From: Chromobacterium sp. IIBBL 290-4
GTDB lineage: Bacteria > Pseudomonadota > Gammaproteobacteria > Burkholderiales > Chromobacteriaceae
DNA: 64,000 bases
Reading direction: 5' to 3'
Assembly (NCBI RefSeq): GCF_024207115.1
Contig: NZ_CP100128.1
Coordinates: 744,001 to 808,000, forward strand
Shown here: positions 28,026 through 37,327 of the stretch, piece after piece
How positions within the stretch are numbered: position 1 is the stretch's first letter
Layout: every line of letters begins with the position of its first letter
Made by a program: the position numbers and the translations under genes
Notes under the pieces: generated by a model
Database searches by the model: none
What the model was told of the DNA's origin: nothing
Seen by the model: the letters and a program-made list of their open reading frames with translations, nothing else

Positions 28026-29869
28026 GCGCTGACTCCCGTGGCGATCGCCTGCGTATTGCCCAAGGCCTGGTGAATGCGTTCCGCCGCCAGGATGCTAAGC
28101 GCGGCGCCGGTCAAGGTGGGGTTGGAAGTGCCACTGGTGGTCATGCTGCCACAGCCCACCAGATACAGATTGTTGTGATCCCAGGAACACAGATTGGCAT
28201 CGACCACCGAGGTGTTGCGGTCGCTGCCCATGCGGTGCCCGCCCATGTAATGGCCGGCGCCCTGGTAGTTGAACGGCTGGCCGGCGTAGCTGAAATTCGG
28301 CTGGTCCGGGAAGAAGGTGGTGTGGTCGGCAATGCCGCAGCGCTGGAAAATGGCGTTGGAAACCTCGCGCGCCTTGGCGAAACCGGCGCGGCTGTAATCG
28401 CCTACGTCGTAGTGGATGACCGGCCGGAAATTGCCCAGTGGATCGCGATATTGCGGATCGATGACGACGCGGTTGCCGGCCTCCGGCAATTGCTCCACCA
28501 GGATGCCGAAGCGGACCTGGCGGGTGACCCGCTCAATCAGCGAGCGCTGCAATTGCTTGCCCCACAGATTCTGGCCCACGAATTCCTGCACGTCGTAGCC
28601 GGGCGAACCGGTTGGCCAGCCCCAGCCCTCGTTGCCGATCTCGATCCGGAACGAGGCGTGGCGGCTGCGGAAATCGCCCCAGCGCAGACCCTCGATGCCC
28701 GAAGTGGCGATCGGGCCGCGAAACGGCCATACCTGCTGTTGGGTCAGGCCCCAGGTCAGCAATTCCGGATGGTCCATGATGCCCACGCCCACCAGGCCGC
28801 TGCTGTTGCCCACCCCGGAGGCCAGCATCAGCTTGGCGTTTTCCACCGGCGCGGCGCAAAGCGCCACGATATCGCCACGGGCGATATAGACCTTGTGCGC
28901 CGGATCATTCGGCCGGTCGTAGCTTTTGACCTCCACCCCGCTGATACGACCATTGTCCGGATCAAGCAGCAGCCGGCTGGCCACACACTGCGTCACCATG
29001 GTGACATAATCGTGCTTGCTCGCCACCAGGGTTTTCATGGCGTTGTATTTGGCCTGCACCGGACAGATCGGCACACAGCTGGTATTGCCCATGCAGCGGT
29101 GGCCGATGGCGCGCGAACCGACCGCGCCCACCGGCTGGTAGCCCTTGCCGCCGTTATAACGCGGATTGGGAATGCCGTTGCGTGCCGCCGGCGTGCCAAT
29201 CACATCGAGCGGGTGGCGCTGGCCGTCCAGCTCATAAAACTGGCCGCGCAGCGGCTCGGCGAAAGCCTGATCGACCAAGCTGGGCGGCAGCCCATGCATG
29301 GGGTAAACGTAGCCGGGCGGAAACTGCTGGCCGTGGTAAGACTGATCCTCCACGTCGGCGGAAACCCCAAGCTCCCATTCCGCCTGTTCGTAATAGCGAG
29401 AGAACGACTCGTAGGCCAGCGGCCAATCCTGCGCCTGACCGTACAAGGATTGCATGCGGAAATCCTCGGGCAGCATGCGCAAGGAAGTGCCCAGCCAATG
29501 CAAGGTGGTGCCGCCGGCATAGCGGGTATAAGTGCTGCGATAGGGCAGCGGCCCGCGTTGAATGAAATAGCCCGGCGCCGGCTCCTGGCCGGGCGGCGTG
29601 AGGCCTATGGTCAATTCGTCTGGCTGCGGCGCGTCCGGGTTTTCCGGATAAGGCGATTGCGGCACCTTGGCGCTGGCACGGTAATAATTTTCCAGGAACT
29701 GGCTGTAATTGTCGTAACTCAGGCCGGCGCCGTTGCCGGCTTCCAACAGCAGTACGCGCCGCTTGTTTTCAGCCAGGCGGCGAGCCAGGATGGCGCCCAT
29801 GATGCCGGCGCCGACAATCACCACATCGTAATGGCGCGACAACGCCGCTTCGGCTTTTTCGATTTTCAT
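28022..29869 (-). CDS. GMC-type FAD-dependent oxidoreductase (first in operon)
   Basis: A 615-residue flavoprotein. FAD motif YDVVIVGAGIMGAILARRLAE is at residue 14; the substrate domain includes YAGGTTLHWLGTSLRM, and a Cys-rich piece GHRCMGNTSCVPICPVQAKY is typical of glucose/gluconate/sorbitol dehydrogenase large subunits. The C-terminus holds GHYMGGHRMGSD and TSGTSNPTLTGAALSILAAERI. Start 29869 follows GAGG; upstream frame is non-homologous. In related enzymes such subunits pass electrons to a cytochrome c or quinone through a small partner, and the preceding small gene could be that partner. Confidence 0.87.
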   Translation of the reverse strand: MKIEKAEAALSRHYDVVIVGAGIMGAILARRLAENKRRVLLLEAGNGAGLSYDNYSQFLENYYRASAKVPQSPYPENPDAPQPDELTIGLTPPGQEPAPGYFIQRGPLPYRSTYTRYAGGTTLHWLGTSLRMLPEDFRMQSLYGQAQDWPLAYESFSRYYEQAEWELGVSADVEDQSYHGQQFPPGYVYPMHGLPPSLVDQAFAEPLRGQFYELDGQRHPLDVIGTPAARNGIPNPRYNGGKGYQPVGAVGSRAIGHRCMGNTSCVPICPVQAKYNAMKTLVASKHDYVTMVTQCVASRLLLDPDNGRISGVEVKSYDRPNDPAHKVYIARGDIVALCAAPVENAKLMLASGVGNSSGLVGVGIMDHPELLTWGLTQQQVWPFRGPIATSGIEGLRWGDFRSRHASFRIEIGNEGWGWPTGSPGYDVQEFVGQNLWGKQLQRSLIERVTRQVRFGILVEQLPEAGNRVVIDPQYRDPLGNFRPVIHYDVGDYSRAGFAKAREVSNAIFQRCGIADHTTFFPDQPNFSYAGQPFNYQGAGHYMGGHRMGSDRNTSVVDANLCSWDHNNLYLVGCGSMTTSGTSNPTLTGAALSILAAERIHQALGNTQAIATGVSA

Positions 29870-29937
29870 GGCGGTAAACCTCATCAACAGCCAGGCTAGC
29901 GCTGGCAAGGGAAGATGGAGAGCCCGGCCCGCGGGCC

Positions 29938-30429
29938 TCAGCCCAGCGCCGCGGGCAGCGGCGGACGCGACCACACGGCCCAACCCTGTTGCTTGGCCCC
30001 CGGGGGGTGGGCGTCCAGCAGTGGCCAAACCAGCCCCTGCTGATAGGTCTGGCTGGACACCACCACGCTGGTATTGGGCTTGTCCGGCGCATAGCGCTGC
30101 TGCCAGCTTTCCGGCAGCTGCAACCACGAGCCGAGATACCAGACCATCTGCAGATTGCGGGTGATCGGGCCGTAAAAATCATCGTTCAGCAGCTTGAACA
30201 TGGCCTGCTCCTTGGCCAGCGGCTCGGACGGCAGCTCAAGCAATTGTTCCATCCAGCCATCAAACCGTTCAGGCCCCACGTAATCACGGCAAAACTCGCA
30301 CAAGGTCGCGGCCACGCCGGTGCCTTGCAACTGATAAAGGGAAAATTCGAGCAGCTTACAGCTGGCTTGCAGGAAAACATCGACCCGCTGCGGCGCATGC
30401 GAGCCGGCGGCTGAGGCGGTATTCGTCAT
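29938..30429 (-). CDS. small protein heading the GMC operon, possible accessory subunit
   Basis: A 163-residue mostly helical protein with several aromatic-rich turns (NDDFYGPITRNLQMVWYLGSW). GGGAG precedes its ATG. It is 68 bp before the large GMC gene. In GMC dehydrogenases of the gluconate/fructose type, a small subunit of similar size is encoded directly before the flavoprotein, and the FYGP.TR...WY segment recalls those subunits, but no signal peptide is visible. Assignment by position is therefore tentative. Confidence 0.55.
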   Translation of the reverse strand: MTNTASAAGSHAPQRVDVFLQASCKLLEFSLYQLQGTGVAATLCEFCRDYVGPERFDGWMEQLLELPSEPLAKEQAMFKLLNDDFYGPITRNLQMVWYLGSWLQLPESWQQRYAPDKPNTSVVVSSQTYQQGLVWPLLDAHPPGAKQQGWAVWSRPPLPAALG

Positions 30430-30683
30430 TGCTAAGCTCCCTTAGCGGACTGTGGTACGGAACAATGGGCAGCGACATGAGCGGCAAAATTTGCGACGCA
30501 AGCAGGCTCTGCGCAAACTCAATATATGCTTAGCAGATAAAAACACTAATAGCATAACGATTTTGCATTTTACTAGTCAGCCAAGGCCGGGAGGGCATTG
30601 CGCTGCTAAGGGAAGGGATGGCAGGCATGGGCTGTTATTTGGGGGTTACGGTCTCGGTCTGTACAGACAGACGCTCAGTTACG

Positions 30684-33362
30684 CTATCCCTTATCGAAAC
30701 GCATCCTGAAAGGAGAGAAATTCGGTGCAGACCCGTTTATTTCTCCGATCAGCGCCTCGGGAAGATTTGCTAATTTCCCACGGATCGAGGAAATCACGAC
30801 CCCGTGCAATTGGGCCCGAAGATCATCCCAGCGTTCACGCAAAATGCCCCAGTTCCTTTCATCGTATGTCCCTCGGAACACGACAGGTCGCACAGTAATG
30901 CGAGGCAGTTCTCCACTTCCGGCCCCAGATTTCAGCACATCCTCAAGCTGCTGTTCCCACAGGCTGCCGACACGGTCGACTCGACCGATTTGCTGCTCTA
31001 CCACCCCGGGGTTCCACTCTGGATGCAACAAAACGACAGTCTTGCAGGCTTTGTGAAGGTTCAACCCTTCGCGTCCGACAACCGATTGTGCTACCAGCAC
31101 ACGGGGGTGGCTGTGAGGTCGGTTAAACGACAACTGCAGCAATCTGCGAGTTTTGACCTGGGTACCACCATACATCAAACGGGCAAAACTACCTTCCGAA
31201 CGATTAAATTCTTCAGCGATCCGTGCCTGCAACTGCGCCCACAAGGCCTGTGCTTCATGCTCATCCAGTTGGCCATCCCCATTCTCACCCCCTTCGTCAC
31301 GTTCGCATAAGGCCTCGACCAACTCAGTGAAAGCATCTGCGAATTGCGTGGCCGACATGCCATCCGGTTGCCATCCCTGTAAATCATGCAAGGCTTTCGC
31401 CACTAGCACGATAGGGGACTCGCCCTCATTCGGCTGTACCTTCTCGACCTCGGAACGAAACGCATCAAAAATCGCGCGCATCCGCCCTTCGAGAGGCGGT
31501 GCCTCATCCAAATGTTTCAGCAAATCGAGACGTCCCACCCTCCGTCGTTCTTCAAGGTGGCGATATTGCCGCTCAAGCTGGAAATCCAACGCATCTCTGT
31601 CCAATGTGCCTGTGCGGTGCAACTGGCGATGCGCAGCCTGCAGTGCTGGCCATTCATTCTCATGAACCTTTGCTTGCGCCCACAACTCACCCGAATCAAG
31701 CGCTCTGAGCATCGCTCTAGCATTGAGCAACAATACCAAAGCCTGTAATGGCCGGGTAAAGCGTCCAAATACCAATACCTTCTCTTTCTTTTCACAAGCG
31801 ATTTCTTCAATGGCCACGATGGCAGCCAAAATGGCCGGATGATCAAAAAGCGGGTTTTCATCTTTGGGAAATGCAGAGATCAACGCCGTTTTCCACCACT
31901 GCGTCCTCGCCTTACGCTTGTCATCTCCCGGAACCGATGCATTGTTCTTACCTGAATCTTGCTCTTGGGCTTCAGCCTCTATCTGATCGCAATCGAGAGC
32001 CGTATCCTGCTGAGAAGAATCAAGTAAAGATGCAATCCCATGACCATTTCCAATAGTCAATCGCGAACGCTTGGCGGTTGAATCAGCCACCATATCGCTC
32101 ACAAATGACAGCGCCTCCGCCGCACAAACGGCTTGTCGCCAAGCAGGAGAGAGCAATGCCATATCTACAGCAATCTCAGCCTCGCTACGGTAAGCATGCA
32201 GCGGCTCCCCACTGCGTTCGGCAAAGGCTTGCACACAAGACAACTCTCGCTTGTCCCGGCGCAATAAATAAGGGGATAACGCCGCCTGGAATTGTTGCGA
32301 AAGCTGTCGAAACCTTTCTCGTGCATCCGGGTCATTTGGACAACGCCTTACCTTGTCGCAAGCATCGGCATAACGCTGGAAAATATCCCCCTCATTGTTT
32401 GACAGGCCAACGCCTTCAACACCAATCCGTTTCAGCGTCTGGTGCCATTGTCCCGCATCCAGCTCCACCGGGGTGGCAGTCATGGCCATACGCCGCGCAC
32501 TGTGGTTGTGAATAATGACCTGCTCAAGCAGACGAGCAAGTCCGCTTTCACCACTCCGGCTTTTGTGGGCCTCGTCCACGATGACCAGATCAAATGTACC
32601 CAAGCCCAAACCCACCGCTGTTTCCAACCATGGGCGCAGATCCTCACCCTTTCCGTACTCACTGGCATGCATAGCCTTCGGCCAAGGCGTGCCTTCACTT
32701 AACGATTCAAGTTTCTCGCGGGCAACGTGATTAACTGGCAAGGATTCAACGAATTCCGCAATGCTTTCAGCAGCCAGGAGCGCCATCTGCGCCCGCTTGT
32801 CATCCAGTGCTGTACCAAATCTTTCCGCCCAGGTTTGATCGCCCTGCACCAGTTTGTTGTAACCCCGGGGATAACGTCCTTCCGTCGCCTTTCTCCATTC
32901 TGCATACAGCGCTGGCAGCATCGCCCACCGCCAGGTCGCACTGTCTTGCCCCAGCCGCCAATTGGCAAAACCATGAGAAATCAGCACGACATTCTGTTTG
33001 AACCAGGGCGATGCCTCATCCCAATTCCTCAAATATTGACCAATGCTGCGCAGAAATACGGGAGCCTCAACGCCACCTCCCCGCAACTCATCCTGCCACT
33101 GGAATCCCAATCCCGGCGGAACCAGTATCGCTACGCGGCCACCCGCCTGTATCACACTCGATGCCAATGCAACGGCGATACGTGTCTTGCCCATCCCCAC
33201 TTCATCGGCAATGACCACGCCGTTGTTTGGCAGGCGAGCGCCCATGGCTCTCAAACTCGCACATTGCCCTTCGTTAAGGGACCAATGTTCTTTGCCCCCT
33301 GCTGCCGCCAGCTTTCCCAATTGATCGGCAACCACACCCCAGCCTTGAAATGGCTTATTCAT
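30684..33362 (-). CDS. SNF2-type helicase of a candidate defence operon
   Basis: An 892-residue superfamily 2 ATPase. N-terminal half: GVVIADEVGMGKTRIAVALA (Walker A), VAILVPPGLGFQWQDEL (Ia), LVIVDEAHKSRS (DEAH box) and MAMTATPVE (III). C-terminal half: VLVFGRFTRPLQALVLLLNA, VLVAQSVVGREGLNLHKACK and EQQIGRVDRVGSLWEQQ (motifs V and VI). It is longer than a minimal helicase, with a charged insert of about 250 residues between the two halves. Its ATG overlaps the stop of the PLD-like gene (ATGA). Probably a DNA translocase. No nuclease motif is seen in it. Confidence 0.88.
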   Translation of the reverse strand: MNKPFQGWGVVADQLGKLAAAGGKEHWSLNEGQCASLRAMGARLPNNGVVIADEVGMGKTRIAVALASSVIQAGGRVAILVPPGLGFQWQDELRGGGVEAPVFLRSIGQYLRNWDEASPWFKQNVVLISHGFANWRLGQDSATWRWAMLPALYAEWRKATEGRYPRGYNKLVQGDQTWAERFGTALDDKRAQMALLAAESIAEFVESLPVNHVAREKLESLSEGTPWPKAMHASEYGKGEDLRPWLETAVGLGLGTFDLVIVDEAHKSRSGESGLARLLEQVIIHNHSARRMAMTATPVELDAGQWHQTLKRIGVEGVGLSNNEGDIFQRYADACDKVRRCPNDPDARERFRQLSQQFQAALSPYLLRRDKRELSCVQAFAERSGEPLHAYRSEAEIAVDMALLSPAWRQAVCAAEALSFVSDMVADSTAKRSRLTIGNGHGIASLLDSSQQDTALDCDQIEAEAQEQDSGKNNASVPGDDKRKARTQWWKTALISAFPKDENPLFDHPAILAAIVAIEEIACEKKEKVLVFGRFTRPLQALVLLLNARAMLRALDSGELWAQAKVHENEWPALQAAHRQLHRTGTLDRDALDFQLERQYRHLEERRRVGRLDLLKHLDEAPPLEGRMRAIFDAFRSEVEKVQPNEGESPIVLVAKALHDLQGWQPDGMSATQFADAFTELVEALCERDEGGENGDGQLDEHEAQALWAQLQARIAEEFNRSEGSFARLMYGGTQVKTRRLLQLSFNRPHSHPRVLVAQSVVGREGLNLHKACKTVVLLHPEWNPGVVEQQIGRVDRVGSLWEQQLEDVLKSGAGSGELPRITVRPVVFRGTYDERNWGILRERWDDLRAQLHGVVISSIRGKLANLPEALIGEINGSAPNFSPFRMRFDKG

Positions 33363-35362
33363 TCAGTTGTGCCTCCCAAAGGCATGAGATCTGCAATACC
33401 CCATTGCTCACCAATCCGCTCCAGCACACTTTCATACAGCCTGCCTGCAGAGGTTGAAGCATCTTCCGCAAAATCTGGACGAAATACCGGCACCAGTAAG
33501 GGACTTAAAGGATTCAACCCAAGGGTCTTGAAATAATCGACCACAGGGCTATCAGCGACGCGAGACAGCGTCTGCTCCAGACGCGCACACCATGCAAGCC
33601 AATCTGTTTCCTCTACGGCTGACTGTCGATCCGCGATCCGCTCTATCAATTCCATCATTTGGCGAACCGGATAAGAAGCCGTGTTGTCTTGAGGCACCTG
33701 CCCATTACCCTGGGGGATTCTCAACATTTCGCCTTCTTCATCCAGATTGTCTTCCTCACCCTCACTCATTGCGGCAGGAAAGCCCACCAAAGCCCACCAG
33801 GCTTCGTCAAAATCAATTGCAGTCAACGGCGTGGCCGCCAAGCGGCCGAACTCATCCCGAACAGGGACTCGGCATTCATGTTCGCCATCCTCGGTGTACC
33901 ATCTCACTCGAACTTGCAAAGGAGGCGCATCATCCCAGACAAATTTCTGGCCTTCCCGATTACAAGGGATACCAGCGGTATCCAGCACATCGCCACTGGA
34001 CAGCTCCTGCTCAGGAGCGCACAGATACCCACCATGCTCCGCAGCTTGCCAATTCAACCATGCCCAGGGCGGGGCGAGGAAAGGGTCACCTGGTGGCGGC
34101 ATGTCTCCGCCCATAGACAGCGCATCGACGTTTTCAATTTCGGAATCCCATTGGATCGGCAATAGATGGGTAACCGCATTTTCCGGTTCCGCATCTTCTG
34201 CATCCCAATACAGCGCCCCCGGGCTGAAGACAACCCCGGCTTCCAGATTGCCGCCCGATGAAGAGCTCTTGGAATCAAAACCCGGTCCGGTCAAGTTGCC
34301 AGACCCCAGATACACCCAAGGCTTACCACAACGTGAGCTCGTTTCCCGTGTGTTTGCGCTAAAGAGGAACTTGGCATGCAAGGATCGCTGGGCATTGGAC
34401 CCAAAGACCGCTTCCATTTTGGATGCCGCTCTCACCTGCCAGCCTCGCTGCATCATGGCAGGCAAGGCGGATGCCACTGACTGGCAAGCCACTGGGTTGA
34501 CAATCACATCCACACTAGGCTTTTGGATTAATAAGTCAGAAGCCTGCAGTTGCTTAACGATGCTTTCCAGCACCTTAGGAACTGAAGGTTGCTCACTAAA
34601 GGGTGCACCTTCAAAAAAACCCGATCCCATGGCCAGATAGTTTCGCTTGCCTTCAACCTTCGTGCTTTTGACCAAATCAGGCAGCTGCTCCAACAAGGAC
34701 TTTGATCGATTATCAAAAAATCTCGTTTCAGATCCTGCATACTTCGCGCATTGCGCAAGCCAGGCGTCAAGACTTTCCCGTTTACCGCTGCGTGTATCCA
34801 TGCCATGTGCTGTCGAGGCATTGAGTAGTCGCATGTCAAAACAGGATTGCAAAAATTCAAACATCGACCAGCTGGCCATGATGTCAGCGCAGCGCAAAGG
34901 CAAGTCGCTATTTTCTCGACCCAACTCATCAGAGTCGACCTCGATAGACCATGCCAGGTCAAGACTTTCTTCCAGGGTTTGTCGTGTCCAGTTACCGGTA
35001 GACACAATCAACCGCAAACGCCAGTGATCCAGTTTTTCAACATGGCGAAAACCCAGCAGCGCAACTTTGGCATGCAATAAGCGGAATGGTTTATTGCGAA
35101 AGGACAGGAGGGGAAGATGTGCCAGCCCCGGCACTTCTGTCGGCTCTATCGCCGGATGTCCGGGATCCAGCATCAGGGCCACGGAAATTTCGCCACGGGA
35201 TGCACGTTGCCCTTTCGTTTCACGCGTCAATCTTTCCAGCGCATCGTTGAGAAAAGACGCATCAGCAGAATAGCCACACATCCAGCCAAAAATACATTTG
35301 AAATCTTCCGGCGCGTCAAAATGCTGCACCAATGAAGGGGGGCAAAATCTGTTTTTAGCCAT
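33359..35362 (-). CDS. phospholipase D-like protein with two HxK motifs
   Basis: A 667-residue protein. Two half-sites are visible: LLHAKVALLGF followed by IVSTGNWTRQTLEES in the N-terminal third, and RSLHAKFLFSA followed by YLGSGNLTGPGF in the middle. HxK followed by G-S-x-N fits the PLD superfamily and resembles the HKN form of tyrosyl-DNA phosphodiesterase 1 more than the HKD form of lipid hydrolases, so action on DNA ends is plausible. Start 35362 is chosen from GAGGAAACAG upstream; it overlaps the preceding gene by 8 bp. Coupled to the helicase downstream. Confidence 0.8.
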   Translation of the reverse strand: MAKNRFCPPSLVQHFDAPEDFKCIFGWMCGYSADASFLNDALERLTRETKGQRASRGEISVALMLDPGHPAIEPTEVPGLAHLPLLSFRNKPFRLLHAKVALLGFRHVEKLDHWRLRLIVSTGNWTRQTLEESLDLAWSIEVDSDELGRENSDLPLRCADIMASWSMFEFLQSCFDMRLLNASTAHGMDTRSGKRESLDAWLAQCAKYAGSETRFFDNRSKSLLEQLPDLVKSTKVEGKRNYLAMGSGFFEGAPFSEQPSVPKVLESIVKQLQASDLLIQKPSVDVIVNPVACQSVASALPAMMQRGWQVRAASKMEAVFGSNAQRSLHAKFLFSANTRETSSRCGKPWVYLGSGNLTGPGFDSKSSSSGGNLEAGVVFSPGALYWDAEDAEPENAVTHLLPIQWDSEIENVDALSMGGDMPPPGDPFLAPPWAWLNWQAAEHGGYLCAPEQELSSGDVLDTAGIPCNREGQKFVWDDAPPLQVRVRWYTEDGEHECRVPVRDEFGRLAATPLTAIDFDEAWWALVGFPAAMSEGEEDNLDEEGEMLRIPQGNGQVPQDNTASYPVRQMMELIERIADRQSAVEETDWLAWCARLEQTLSRVADSPVVDYFKTLGLNPLSPLLVPVFRPDFAEDASTSAGRLYESVLERIGEQWGIADLMPLGGTTE

Positions 35363-36650
35363 TTTCTGTTTCCTCAGCATTTGGATGCAGATATTCTTCG
35401 AGGCGACCTTCCAGATCCAGACTCATCCACCAAAGATTGCGGATAGAGTAAGAAATATTATCCGGCCAAGAAATTTGATCAGTCAGGGACGTCTCCTCCT
35501 CACTTTCACTTATTTCGTCAGCCCCAATCATGACTTCCCCACCTTTGAATGCAGGGCCCGGGCACACTTTATCGCCAACAAGCCGTAAAATACGACCATC
35601 ACGCGCCACCAGCCGTCGCAATACACTCTCATCAGATGGATCCATCACTTCGTGTCCAAAGCGATTGGCCTCGGCATCCGCATGTTTGAATTCAAGAAAC
35701 GCTTTCGCCCTGCTTCGCAATTCGACCAACCGCTTGCCAACTTGCTCTGGCAAGTCGCTGTTTAATGCAAAGTTTCCCTCACGAGTCCCAATAAGCTGCT
35801 CCAGCGCATCCAGTACGGCATAGGCTGCATCACGCATGGCAAAGAAGCAGGCACCCGCATGCATATCCCGCCAATGCTCAGGGCTAATTTGCGCAGGGCG
35901 CTCACTCCAACTTACAACAGTCGCACCTTTTCGACGGGATGCTACCCATTGAAAAGCATCATTTCTTCTTTTATGTTCCTCTGGTGAGCCGCCGGGAGCA
36001 CCTTGAAGGATGCGTTCCTTCAGCAATTTTCTGGCCTCTTCAGGCAAAGGGTTTAGAGGAGTCAAGGCATTCCGTAGTGCCTCTGTATTGATCCGATCCG
36101 CTTTACCCAACGCCCACTGCAGGAGATAACCTTCAACCGTACTGTTGAAAGGCCTATATTTTTGACCAGCCGCTTCGACAAACTGAATCCCTGCCAAGCT
36201 GCATGAAAACCCGTTGAAACGCCCGCCTCCCTTTGCTTCAACCAAACCTAAAGCAGGCAAGGCTGTAACACACGACATGCGCATAGGCTGAGTCACATAG
36301 AAACTTGGCTGACGAGCCTTTTTAAAACTGAATTCACTCTCAGTTATATTGGCCAGCTTCACCCGCCCTTGAATACGCCCATCGACAAGGTTGCTTTCGT
36401 TCAAGGCATACCAGCAAGCCAATGCCTCAATCGCATTGGCAACCGCAATCTTGGTTACCTTATCTCCAGCCATTTCGGCCACGCGCACGCCAAGCGTAGC
36501 CAGGTATAACTGCTTGCCAAACCAGACTCTTCCCAGACCGGGCACCGCAAGGTCATTAAAAAGCCGGGTACTCACACCCAAGCCAAGTGTGCGAGTTCGC
36601 CGTGTACTTTCAATGACACCGGGCCCCAGAATTCCCCATCGCATCGCCAC
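35355..36650 (-). CDS. unknown protein, first gene of the PLD-helicase operon
   Basis: A 431-residue protein I cannot place. It starts at GTG 36650 after AAAGGAG and reads (V)AMRWGILGPGVIESTRRTRTL. It has no Walker motif, membrane segment or clear nuclease motif. Mixed alpha/beta with a possible winged-helix region (residues 150-200), and an acidic tail (SESEEETS, NAEETENG). It overlaps the PLD-like gene, so the three products are made in a fixed ratio. A target-recognition or sensor role is conceivable but unsupported. Confidence 0.75.
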   Translation of the reverse strand: MAMRWGILGPGVIESTRRTRTLGLGVSTRLFNDLAVPGLGRVWFGKQLYLATLGVRVAEMAGDKVTKIAVANAIEALACWYALNESNLVDGRIQGRVKLANITESEFSFKKARQPSFYVTQPMRMSCVTALPALGLVEAKGGGRFNGFSCSLAGIQFVEAAGQKYRPFNSTVEGYLLQWALGKADRINTEALRNALTPLNPLPEEARKLLKERILQGAPGGSPEEHKRRNDAFQWVASRRKGATVVSWSERPAQISPEHWRDMHAGACFFAMRDAAYAVLDALEQLIGTREGNFALNSDLPEQVGKRLVELRSRAKAFLEFKHADAEANRFGHEVMDPSDESVLRRLVARDGRILRLVGDKVCPGPAFKGGEVMIGADEISESEEETSLTDQISWPDNISYSIRNLWWMSLDLEGRLEEYLHPNAEETENG

Positions 36651-36673
36651 TGTTTCTCCTTTGTAATAATTGA

Positions 36674-37147
36674 TTACTTAACTGGCTTCCCATTCTCCGT
36701 CACTCGCCCATCCTTGTAGACAAACAAGTGTTTTTCTTTTCCAGCCTTTTTCTGGGAAGCTTTGGATTCAAACTCCCCCTTGTATCCCGGCATGGATACC
36801 GTCAGTACAACCCCATCCTGTTTTACTTTTATCAGGTCAGAGCATGTTCCGAATCCAGGGGTGGCAGACACGCGAGCCTTTGAAACCGTAGCGAAATAGT
36901 AGGTCGCAGGACAGGCCGTTCCACCATTATCTTGAACCAATACAACATCTTTATCATCGATGGTATATTTTTCAAGCAGCGACAATCCATTATTTCCTTG
37001 CACCTCTGGCTTGAGCGGCTTCCCATTAAACAGCAACTGGTTTTCATCATTGACTTGCAACTGACCAAAGCGGGTGGGGAGTGCATCAGCCCATGTGGCC
37101 GAAGCCAAAGATCCCATTACCAAAACAGACATAAGCGCGTATTTCAT
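36674..37147 (-). CDS. small secreted protein of unknown function
   Basis: A 157-residue protein with a clear Sec signal (MKYALMSVLVMGSLASATWA, cleavage near ADA). The mature part has two Cys (GGTACPATY and GFGTCSDL) that could form a disulphide, and it ends with a Lys-rich strand. GAGG before ATG 37147. It lies 24 bp upstream of the three-gene PLD/helicase set on the same strand but encodes a periplasmic product, so a shared role is doubtful. No family recognised. Confidence 0.65.
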   Translation of the reverse strand: MKYALMSVLVMGSLASATWADALPTRFGQLQVNDENQLLFNGKPLKPEVQGNNGLSLLEKYTIDDKDVVLVQDNGGTACPATYYFATVSKARVSATPGFGTCSDLIKVKQDGVVLTVSMPGYKGEFESKASQKKAGKEKHLFVYKDGRVTENGKPVK

Positions 37148-37327
37148 ATTAACCTCAAGCATGGCAATTGATTTTAAATAATTTTCTAAAAAACAGATCG
37201 AAGAAAATGGTTGTATGGAATGATCAATACTCACCACCCAGCCCAGTTAGCATATTTTTCCTGAAAATATTTTCACCGTGGAAATATCTTGCTCATTACA
37301 ATATTCGAAACGGTCTTGCAACCAAAC

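Noticed and set aside
26778..30429. Violacein genes
   Set aside because: Only the ferritin-like half of VioB is recalled; VioA, VioC, VioD and VioE-like proteins and the catalase-like half of VioB are missing.
30684..36650. Classical DISARM or type I/III restriction system
   Set aside because: No methyltransferase, no DUF1998 protein and no recognisable restriction nuclease domain; only PLD and helicase are shared.
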